27,795 bases of DNA from CAWEHQ01 sp051001995 (GTDB lineage Bacteria > Actinomycetota > Thermoleophilia > Solirubrobacterales > Thermoleophilaceae), in the NCBI GenBank assembly GCA_051001995.1, contig JBPCMT010000058.1, positions 1 through 27,795 of the forward strand. The letters run 5' to 3'. The notes under the pieces were generated by a model that saw only the letters and a list, made by a program, of their open reading frames with translations, did no database searches and was not told the DNA's origin. Of this stretch, positions 1-6,661 are shown in pieces. The position numbers and the translations under genes were made by a program. Numbering within the stretch: the first letter of the stretch is position 1; the number at the start of each line of letters is the position of its first letter.

Positions 1-2
1 TG

Positions 3-332
3 CTGTTCGGCTCCAAGGTGGAGGGTGCTCTCGCGGTCGCCGGCCACGCCGTGAACCGCTTCGACACCGAAGCCGAGGTACGTCCTGCCGCATCGTTCCA
101 TGACCTACTGATCGTGGATCTCACGGCCGAGGGCATCGACGGGCCGGCGCTTGTGCGCTCGATGCGCGAGGCGGGGGAGCTGGAGGCGGTGCCTACGCTC
201 GGCTACTACTCGCACGTGGACCAGGACATGCGCCGGCGGGCGGAGGAGGCTGGCATCAGCCGCGTGGTGCCGCGCTCACGGATGGCGCGTGAGACGGCAG
301 CGCTGGTGCAGGGCCTGCTGCCGCCGACCTGA
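3..332 (+). CDS. Receiver-like (CheY-fold) protein, 5' end cut off
   Basis: The reading frame is open to the left window edge, so the N-terminus is missing. The visible part starts LFGSKVEGAL, which looks like the end of strand 1 and helix 1 of a receiver domain. It continues with a hydrophobic strand ending in Asp (LLIVDL), the position of the phospho-accepting residue in response regulators. It ends with GYYSHVD and RVVPRSRM where the conserved Ser/Thr and Lys strands would be. The conserved Lys appears replaced by Arg, so phosphorylation may be weak or absent. No output domain follows before the TGA. It could be a stand-alone or pseudo-receiver. The fold is a fair guess and the partner is unknown. 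Confidence 0.6.
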   Translation: MFGSKVEGALAVAGHAVNRFDTEAEVRPAASFHDLLIVDLTAEGIDGPALVRSMREAGELEAVPTLGYYSHVDQDMRRRAEEAGISRVVPRSRMARETAALVQGLLPPT

Positions 333-387
333 TGTCGCGCAGCGCAGTCGGCGCAGCTGCCCGCCCGCTGTGGGAGGCTTCCCCTGG

Positions 388-3300
388 ATGACGGCGGGGA
401 GAGTGACACGGCTGCTGATGCTGGTCGCCCTGGTCGCGCTCGTATTGGCGGTAGCCCCCGCGCTGGGAGCGTTCCCGGGTACGGATCCTGCTGAGAGCCC
501 GCGGCTGAACACGCCCAACGATCCGGGGTTCGACAACTGTGAGGCAGACGACGAGACCATCGGCGTCGAGGGCTGCAACTCCTACTTCAACGAGCAGTTC
601 AACCTGTTCGGCTTCAGTCCCGACTCGGCGTTCACCGACCCGGTCACGAAAAGCCGAACCAAGTACACCGACTGCTCGCAGCTCGACGCTCAGGGGCGGG
701 CGGCAAACGTGGCGGCGGGCGACCCGGAGTGCTCGCAGATCGCCGGCATCCGCGCGGACACCGCCTGGAAGTACTCGACCGGCGACCCGGGCACTGCAGT
801 TGCCATCCTCGACACGGGAATTGAGTGGGAGGACGCGCGGCTGATCGACAAGGTGCGCCTCAATCGCGCCGAGCGGCCCGAGCCGCGGAAGAACGGTCCC
901 GGGCTGCGGGAGGGGGTGGACTGCACCAAGTACAACGGCGCTGGCTACGACGCGAACGGCGACGGTGCATTCAACGTTGCCGACTACGTCTGCGATTCCC
1001 GGCTGACGAAGACCGCCGGCGACAACGGGTCGAAGGGCCAGGCGGGCGCGGACGCCCTGCTCGACGCCTCGGATCTGATCGCCACCTTCTCCGACAAGAC
1101 GGACGCGGGCGCCAACGGCTACGTGGACGACATCGCCGGGTGGGACTTCTTCGACGACGACAACGACCCCTTCGACGCCTCGAGCTGCTGCAGCGCTGAC
1201 GGCCACGGCACCGACCGCGCCGCGGAGGCCGGCATGGCCACCAACGACGGTGCCGGCGAAGCCGCGGTGTGTCCGCAATGCCAGGTGATGCCTCTGCGGG
1301 TGTGGGACACGTTCGTGGTGGACACCAACCTGTTTGCGCTGGCCACCGTCTACGCCGCGGACAACGGGGCGAGCGTGGTGGAGGGCGCGGTCGGCGGCCT
1401 GCTCAACTCGAACTTCGCCCGGCGGGCATTCACCTACGCCGACAGCAAGGGGGTGGCGCTCACGCTGGTCTCGAGCGACATCAACAGCGCCAACCACAAC
1501 TACCCGACCAACTACAACGAGGCCATCTACGTCGCGGGGTCGCTGCCCGACTCCGCTCCGAGCGACTGCGGGCTCGGCAGCCCGCCTGGGGTCGACGTGG
1601 GCGACTTCGAGACTCCCGGTTGCCGCGAGTTCTTCGAGTTCCTTTCCGACCGCAGCGGCGGCGCCACGCCCCCATCGACGCAGCCGCCCACGACGAGCTT
1701 CTTCCGCAACTCGAACCTGACCCAGTACGGGGGCAAGGCGGACATCGTGCTGATGGGCGCCACCGGGTCCGAGAACACGGGCCAGGCGGCGGGGGCGGCC
1801 GGTCTGCTCGCCTCATACGGGCGCGAGAAGCTCGAGGGTCCGCCGTTGAGCGGCAACGAGATCCGCCAGCTGCTGACGATGACCGCCGAGGACGTCATGC
1901 CCCAGAACACCGGCCAGATAGGGCTCCCCGACCGTGCCGAGCGCGGCTGGGACACGCACTTCGGCTACGGGCGCGTGAACCTGGCCGGGGCGATGGAGCG
2001 GATCCAGGAAAGCCGGATCCCGCCCGAGGCCCAGATCGACGGGCCGGACTGGTTCGCGCCGATCAACGTCGACCGCGTGGGGGCGGACGGCGTTCCGGTC
2101 CAGGGGCGGGTGGCGGCGCCGCACGGCGAGGTCGGCTCGTGGGAGCTCGAGTACGCCTGCGGCCAGGACGCGCTCGACTCGAGGTTCCGGCCAGTGCCCG
2201 GCGCCTCCGGAACCGGTGAGGTCGACGGCCTCCTCGGACGCCTCCCGAAGTCGACCCTGGTGGACCTCGCCAACAACTGCGACGGGAGCGTCGAGAACGA
2301 CGCCGGTCGGCCGGCCGGGCGGTCCGTCGATCCCGATGACCCGGCTCCCTGGCCGCAGAACCCGTTCCCGGAGCCCGACCCCGAGCGCCACGCCTTCCAG
2401 ATCCGGCTGACGGTGCGCGAGGCCGGCGACCGGACGAACTTCGGGCGCTACCGAAAGACGCTCTTCGCCTACCAGGACGACGGCAACCGGCCCGGCTGGC
2501 CGAAGCCGATCGGCTCGGGCTCGGACGCCTCCGAGCTGATCACCGGCTCGGGCGGCGAGACACCGCCGCGGCTCGCTGACCTGAACGGCGACAATCGCCT
2601 CGACGTCCTGCTGGGCAACTCGAGCGGTGAGTTGCACGTCCTCGACCAGGACGGCGAGCCGCTCGAGTCGTTCAACGGCGGTCGCCCGGTGATCACTCAG
2701 CGATATCCAGCGGCTGCGGCGCACGACACCGCGGCGGATCGGCGGATCGGCGAGCCGCGCGAGCCGCTGCGCACCCCGGCGATCGGCGACCTCGACGGGG
2801 ACGGCGAGCCGGAGATCGTGGCTACGGCCGGCGAGCGCGTCTACGCCTGGGACCGGCGCGGCCGCGTCGTTCCCGGCTTCCCGGCGCGGATCGACCCCGC
2901 TCTATCGGAGCCGTGCGTGGGTGGGCCGCAGGCCAAGCCCTGCTTCGACGCCGAGGACCGGGCGATCACCACCGAGCACCACATCAAGCGCGGCTTTTTC
3001 GGCTCGGCCGCGCTCGCGAACCTCGACCCTGACCGCGGATTGGAGATCGTCGCCGGCTCGCTCGACCAGCACGTCTACGCCTTCGACGGGGACGGCGGGG
3101 CCGTGGCCTCGTTCAACGGCGGTGATCCGGTCGAGCTGGACGGCGACGACGACCCCGCGACCGGCGCCGAGATCGCGACCACCCCGGCGATCGCCGACCT
3201 CGACGGCGATCAGAGCCCGGAGATAGTGATCGCGACCAACGAGGTGCTCCCCGGCGAGTTCGATCCCTCCGACTTCCCCGACGTGCCGGGCGGCATCATG

Positions 3301-4953
3301 GACGCCCTGGTCAAGGGAGCCCGGGGCGCGAACCCGGTCTACGCGCTCCACGCCGACGGACGGCTCGTCGACGGCTGGCCGGTCAAGATCGGGACGCTCG
3401 CCGGCGACATCCTTCCGCTCGTTGTGCCCGGCAACGACGCCGCGGCGCTCGACGCCGACGACGACCCGGCCGACGACGAGGTCGCGATCGCCGCGGCCAC
3501 CGGCGACGCCAAGCTCGTGGACGGGAACGGGGAGGACCTGGAGGTGTTCAGCAACGACGCGGCCGCGAGCACCAACGTCCTCGACCGCTCGATGATCGTC
3601 AACCTCGCCGACTATCCGTCGGTCGGCGAGCTCACCGACGGCCTCGGGCCCTCGGTGATCAAGGGCGGGATCTCGCTGAACGGCGTGGCCAACCTGCTCG
3701 CGGTCAACCAGAACCTGCCGTTCAACCACGCCGTCCAGGCTTGGGACCCGGAGACCGGCCTCTACGAGCCGCAGTACCCGGTCGCCACCGACGACTTCCA
3801 GCTCGTCAGCCAGCCGGCGATCGCCAAAATCGACGGGTCGGGCCCCGGGCGCCAGGCGCTCTACGGGACCGGCCTCTACCAGCTCCACGCGTACGGGCCG
3901 GCGGGAGCCGAGCCGGCCGGATGGCCGAAGTTCCTCGGCGGTTGGGTGCAGCCGACCCCCTCGTCGGGCGACGTGGACGGCGACGGCAAGCTCGAGGTGA
4001 CCGCCGTCACCCGCGAGGGTTGGTCGTTCGTCTGGAACACGGGCGCGGACGCCTGCCAGGCAGGCGCGACGACCACCAACCAGGAATGGTGGACCTTCCA
4101 CCACGACGAGTTCTCGACGGCGAACTACCGCACCGACTCGCGGCCGCCGTCGCGGCCGGGGCCGCTCGAGGTGTCGCGGGCCGGTGGCCCGCAGCGCGCG
4201 CTCGCCTTCACGGCCTCGGGCGACGATCTTCTCTGCGGGTCGCCCGAGCGCTACGAGGCGCGCGGCTCCGACCAGCCGATCGCCTCGGGGGCGGACTTCG
4301 AGGAGGCCCAGGAGCTCGAGGTTCGGCCGGGGCCGATCCGGTCGGGTGGGCAGCGCCAGACGCTGACGGTCGAGGGGGCCGGCGATCTTCGCTTCGTGGC
4401 GATCCGCGCGGTGGACGACGCGGGCAACGTGAGCTACGTGCGGTCGGCGCCGACGGGTGACGCGGGTCCCGGTCCGGGCCCTGGCCCAGGACCCGGCCCC
4501 GGCAAGCGCCCCTTCTGCCGCGGGGAGCGCGCCACGATCGTCGGCACGCCCGGCGACGACACGCTGCGCGGCACCCCCGGCCACGACGTCTTCGTGGCGC
4601 GTGCGGGCGATGACCGCGTCACCGGCGGCGAGGGACGCGATTTCGTGTGCGCGGGCCCCGGGCGCGACACGGTCTCTGGCGGGGTCGGAGCCGACCGGAT
4701 CATGAGCGGCAAGGCAGCCGACCGCGTGTCCGCCGGCCCCGGCGATGACGCCCTCGGCGCCGCCCACGGCGACGACCGCCTGAGGGGCGGCGGCGGGGAC
4801 GACCGCCTCGGCGGGAACCGCGGCGACGACCGCCTGCGCGGCAACAGCGGCGACGACCGCCTGCGCGGCTACCACGGTGACGACAAGCTGCGCGGTGGCC
4901 CGGGCCGCGACCAGGTCAGCGGCGGCCCGGGGCGTGACGACGTGAAGGACTAG
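388..4953 (+). CDS. Secreted subtilisin-like (S8) protein with FG-GAP and RTX repeats
   Basis: This is a 1521-residue exported mosaic. The start is the ATG after GGGAGG (372-377), giving MTAGR and a hydrophobic signal peptide (about residues 6-28). An S8 domain follows: Asp142 in ILDTG, His273 in HGTD, and Ser461 in TGSENTGQAAG, which aligns with GTSxAxPxxAG although the usual Pro is Gly. The oxyanion AAGN motif is not recognisable (SSDIN lies there). Residues about 720-1260 carry five or more FG-GAP/VCBS-type repeats (DLNGDNRLD, DLDGDGEPE, DLDGDQSPE, DVDGDGKLE), a calcium-binding beta-propeller in known families. A Gly-Pro linker (about 1358-1372) leads to RTX-type nonapeptides (GDDRLRGN and variants, about 1385-1521). 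RTX repeats usually mark type I secretion, but here a Sec signal is present. The role is probably extracellular; proteolytic activity is uncertain because of the altered motifs. Confidence 0.88.
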   Translation: MTAGRVTRLLMLVALVALVLAVAPALGAFPGTDPAESPRLNTPNDPGFDNCEADDETIGVEGCNSYFNEQFNLFGFSPDSAFTDPVTKSRTKYTDCSQLDAQGRAANVAAGDPECSQIAGIRADTAWKYSTGDPGTAVAILDTGIEWEDARLIDKVRLNRAERPEPRKNGPGLREGVDCTKYNGAGYDANGDGAFNVADYVCDSRLTKTAGDNGSKGQAGADALLDASDLIATFSDKTDAGANGYVDDIAGWDFFDDDNDPFDASSCCSADGHGTDRAAEAGMATNDGAGEAAVCPQCQVMPLRVWDTFVVDTNLFALATVYAADNGASVVEGAVGGLLNSNFARRAFTYADSKGVALTLVSSDINSANHNYPTNYNEAIYVAGSLPDSAPSDCGLGSPPGVDVGDFETPGCREFFEFLSDRSGGATPPSTQPPTTSFFRNSNLTQYGGKADIVLMGATGSENTGQAAGAAGLLASYGREKLEGPPLSGNEIRQLLTMTAEDVMPQNTGQIGLPDRAERGWDTHFGYGRVNLAGAMERIQESRIPPEAQIDGPDWFAPINVDRVGADGVPVQGRVAAPHGEVGSWELEYACGQDALDSRFRPVPGASGTGEVDGLLGRLPKSTLVDLANNCDGSVENDAGRPAGRSVDPDDPAPWPQNPFPEPDPERHAFQIRLTVREAGDRTNFGRYRKTLFAYQDDGNRPGWPKPIGSGSDASELITGSGGETPPRLADLNGDNRLDVLLGNSSGELHVLDQDGEPLESFNGGRPVITQRYPAAAAHDTAADRRIGEPREPLRTPAIGDLDGDGEPEIVATAGERVYAWDRRGRVVPGFPARIDPALSEPCVGGPQAKPCFDAEDRAITTEHHIKRGFFGSAALANLDPDRGLEIVAGSLDQHVYAFDGDGGAVASFNGGDPVELDGDDDPATGAEIATTPAIADLDGDQSPEIVIATNEVLPGEFDPSDFPDVPGGIMDALVKGARGANPVYALHADGRLVDGWPVKIGTLAGDILPLVVPGNDAAALDADDDPADDEVAIAAATGDAKLVDGNGEDLEVFSNDAAASTNVLDRSMIVNLADYPSVGELTDGLGPSVIKGGISLNGVANLLAVNQNLPFNHAVQAWDPETGLYEPQYPVATDDFQLVSQPAIAKIDGSGPGRQALYGTGLYQLHAYGPAGAEPAGWPKFLGGWVQPTPSSGDVDGDGKLEVTAVTREGWSFVWNTGADACQAGATTTNQEWWTFHHDEFSTANYRTDSRPPSRPGPLEVSRAGGPQRALAFTASGDDLLCGSPERYEARGSDQPIASGADFEEAQELEVRPGPIRSGGQRQTLTVEGAGDLRFVAIRAVDDAGNVSYVRSAPTGDAGPGPGPGPGPGPGKRPFCRGERATIVGTPGDDTLRGTPGHDVFVARAGDDRVTGGEGRDFVCAGPGRDTVSGGVGADRIMSGKAADRVSAGPGDDALGAAHGDDRLRGGGGDDRLGGNRGDDRLRGNSGDDRLRGYHGDDKLRGGPGRDQVSGGPGRDDVKD
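4459..4950 (+). repeat. In-gene repeats: Gly-Pro hexanucleotides then 27-bp RTX units
   Basis: Bases 4469-4502 are alternating Gly-Pro codons (GGN CCN). From about 4543 the gene encodes G-D-D/R-D-x-L/V-x-G-G nonapeptides. The most uniform copies are at 4768-4900, where GGCGACGACCGCCTGCGCGG recurs every 27 bp. Such arrays bind calcium in parallel beta-roll proteins and are prone to copy-number change. Confidence 0.85.
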
Positions 4954-4985
4954 GCGGCCGGTTCGCTCAGGCGGCGGCGGCCCCC

Positions 4986-5050
4986 GCCCGCAATCCTGGG
5001 CGCGCCCGCCGTCCTGGACCCGCCCGCCGTCCTGGACCCGCCCGCGGTCC
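4986..5050 (+). repeat. 18-bp tandem repeat, about 3.5 copies
   Basis: The 18-bp unit starting GCCCGCCGTCCTGGACCC is present exactly at 5004-5021 and 5022-5039. A diverged copy is at 4986-5003 and a partial copy starts at 5040. It lies in the spacer between two convergent genes. Read on the minus strand it would give a Gly-Arg-rich hexapeptide repeat, but I see no start signal that makes it a gene. Confidence 0.85.
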
Positions 5051-5113
5051 GGCCGCCCGCGGTTCGCGACCTCGACGTTTCCTCCACGGGCCATGCACAC
5101 TTTGAATACGAAC

Positions 5114-5148
5114 TTGCCTCCCAGGCAAATCCGTTGACTGGGAGGCAA
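5114..5148. repeat. 11-bp perfect inverted repeat in a convergent spacer
   Basis: TTGCCTCCCAG (5114-5124) and CTGGGAGGCAA (5138-5148) are perfectly complementary across a 13-nt loop. A competing smaller hairpin, TTGCCT-CCC-AGGCAA, occupies 5114-5128. No T-run follows on either strand, so it is not a typical intrinsic terminator. It could be an operator, a processing hairpin or a bidirectional terminator between the subtilase and the lipoprotein genes. The rest of the 4954-5226 spacer shows only the tandem array. Confidence 0.75.
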
Positions 5149-5226
5149 CGCCGTATCCGTAGCCGGCAGGCGACCGATTGGAGGATGACCAGCCGGGCCG
5201 GCGGCGCGAGCCCGACCCGCGAGGCG

Positions 5227-6207
5227 TCAGCCCGTGGGCTCGAGGCCGAGCGCGAAGGCCTTGTCGACGTCGGGTCGCTCGCGCAGGATTCCGAACTGCT
5301 CGTCGAACGTGGCCCAGCGCTCGAGAACAGCGCGTTCGAGGCGCAAGGGCGGCTCGAGCGCCGGGGCGACCGCGTCGAGCTGCGCGCGCACGAGCGAAGC
5401 GTCGGTTGCCGAGCGCTCGGCGATCTCCGCCACCACCGGCTCGGGGTCGTCCAGCGCAGCATCAGCGCCCGCCTCGACCGCGCCGAGCACAGCCTCGACC
5501 AGCTTCGGCTCCTCCGCCACGGTCTCGCGCCGCGCCGCCAGCACCAGCTCTGGGTAGGCGGGCGCCCCGTGGTCGTCGACCCTGAACTCGCTTGCCTCGA
5601 AGCCGCTCTCGCGCAACGCGACCCCCTCGGCGTTCCAGAACGCAGTCGCCGCGTCCACGTTTCCCGCCGCCAGGTCGCGCACCGCGGAGAACCCGATCGT
5701 GACCCGGCGCACCTTCTCCGGATCGCCGCCGTCGTCCGCCACGACCGAGCGCAGCACCGCGTCGTCGGAGGGCAGGCCGGTCACGCCCACCCGCAGACCC
5801 TCGAGCTCGCGCGGACGATCCACCTCCGGTGAGGCGAGCACAGCGGCGAGCGGGCGCTGGACCAGCGCGCCGACCCCCACCACGTCGGCGCCGCGCTCGC
5901 GCGCAAGGCCCAGGTCGTGGATGTCGATGATCGCCACGTCGGCGCGACCGGACTCCAGCAGGCGCAGCGAGTCGGTCGAAGAGGAGGGCGCCTGGACCTC
6001 GAGCTCGACCCCGCGCGCCGCGTCCTCACCCTCCAGCACCGCGCCGTACACGCCGGCGTGTACGGCGTTCGGGGCGAAGTCGAGCGCGAGGGTGACCGGA
6101 CGGGGATCGCCGAAGGAGGGTGCTTCACCGCTGGGCCAACCGCCGTCGCCGCAGCCGCCGAGAGCAGCGGCTACAGCGAATAGGGTGACGAGCGAGCCCA
6201 AGCGCAC
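5227..6207 (-). CDS. NMT1/THI5-like substrate-binding lipoprotein
   Basis: This 326-residue protein has an N-terminal lipoprotein signal with lipobox LGGC (Cys19), so it should be anchored on the outer face of the membrane. The mature part begins with VTLALDFAPNAVHAGVYGA, matching the opening of NMT1/THI5-type solute-binding proteins (LDWxPNxxHxGxYxA). It also has the family's RADVAIID and DAATAFWNAEG segments. The family binds thiamine pyrimidine precursors, riboflavin or similar rings for ABC importers. No permease or ATPase gene is nearby, so the transporter partner is elsewhere or absent. It lies 19 nt downstream of the DCC gene but has its own TACGCT box 6 nt before the GTG start. The substrate is not predictable from sequence alone. 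Confidence 0.85.
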   Translation of the reverse strand: MRLGSLVTLFAVAAALGGCGDGGWPSGEAPSFGDPRPVTLALDFAPNAVHAGVYGAVLEGEDAARGVELEVQAPSSSTDSLRLLESGRADVAIIDIHDLGLARERGADVVGVGALVQRPLAAVLASPEVDRPRELEGLRVGVTGLPSDDAVLRSVVADDGGDPEKVRRVTIGFSAVRDLAAGNVDAATAFWNAEGVALRESGFEASEFRVDDHGAPAYPELVLAARRETVAEEPKLVEAVLGAVEAGADAALDDPEPVVAEIAERSATDASLVRAQLDAVAPALEPPLRLERAVLERWATFDEQFGILRERPDVDKAFALGLEPTG

Positions 6208-6213
6208 CCTGCA

Positions 6214-6219
6214 AGCGTA
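6214..6219 (-). promoter_or_regulatory. -10 box TACGCT of the lipoprotein gene
   Basis: TACGCT on the minus strand is followed by 6 nt (TGCAGG) and the GTG start at 6207. That spacing places the expected transcription start at or next to the start codon, i.e. a leaderless mRNA. No -35 was sought with confidence. Confidence 0.6.
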
Positions 6220-6226
6220 GGTCCGC

Positions 6227-6634
6227 TCAGGCGCTTCGCTCGGCGATCCGGGCCTCGGCGCGCTCGACCGCCGCCCGGGTGATGGGCTTGCCGAGCAGGC
6301 CCCTATGGTCGGCCACCCAGCGGTAGCCGCGCTCGAGCGACCCCGGGAACCGCTTCAGCGCTGCGGCGGGGGCCCGGCCGCCCGGCAGCAGCTCGAGCAG
6401 CGGCGCCAGCGCGGTCCCGCCCGAGGTCCGGCTCCCGTCCTCGCGGACGAGGTGCCACGAGCGCATCCGTCGCTGCTCGTCCATGTCGCCCAGCAGCCGG
6501 GCCGCCTCCGGCGCCTGGAGCGCGACCGGCCTCAGCCGCCCGCGCCGGTCCCACGCCAGCAGCTTCGCGAGCGACCAGCGGCAGAAGCCGCAGTCGGCGT
6601 CGTAGAGGACGGCGGCCCGGTCTGGCGAGGGCAC
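6227..6634 (-). CDS. DCC-family thiol-disulfide oxidoreductase-like protein (DUF393)
   Basis: This 135-residue protein starts MPSPDRAAVLYDADCGFCRW. The DxDCxxC signature (Asp12, Asp14, Cys15, Cys18) right after the first strand defines the DCC/DUF393 family, a thioredoxin-like group with a CxxC redox motif. Its physiological substrates are poorly known. The GTG start is chosen because it directly precedes the conserved strand and lies 7 nt after a TACGCT box, with no ribosome binding site. It is transcribed away from fbiC from an overlapping promoter and probably reads through into the lipoprotein gene. A C-terminal helical region (GYRWVADHRGLLGK) is usual for the family. Confidence 0.85.
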   Translation of the reverse strand: MPSPDRAAVLYDADCGFCRWSLAKLLAWDRRGRLRPVALQAPEAARLLGDMDEQRRMRSWHLVREDGSRTSGGTALAPLLELLPGGRAPAAALKRFPGSLERGYRWVADHRGLLGKPITRAAVERAEARIAERSA

Positions 6635-6641
6635 GACGCCG

Positions 6642-6651
6642 AGCGTAGACT
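6642..6651. promoter_or_regulatory. Overlapping back-to-back -10 boxes for fbiC (+) and DCC gene (-)
   Basis: The 10-bp sequence AGCGTAGACT contains TAGACT on the plus strand (6646-6651) and TACGCT on the minus strand (6647-6642). The two boxes share the central TA. TAGACT is 10 nt before the fbiC ATG (6662) and TACGCT is 7 nt before the DCC GTG (6634). Neither gene has an SD. One site therefore seems to drive both directions with leaderless or nearly leaderless mRNAs. Confidence 0.7.
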
Positions 6652-6661
6652 CCGCGCTCGG

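Noticed and set aside
4986..5050. CRISPR-like array
   Set aside because: The units are 18 bp and directly abutting with no spacers, so it is a simple tandem repeat. No CRISPR array or cas gene is seen anywhere in the window.
2902..5148. 748-codon open frame on the minus strand across the large subtilase gene
   Set aside because: It is a GC-rich antisense shadow of the FG-GAP/RTX coding region. It has repetitive low-complexity residues, no family motifs and no promoter or SD; the plus frame has clear domains.
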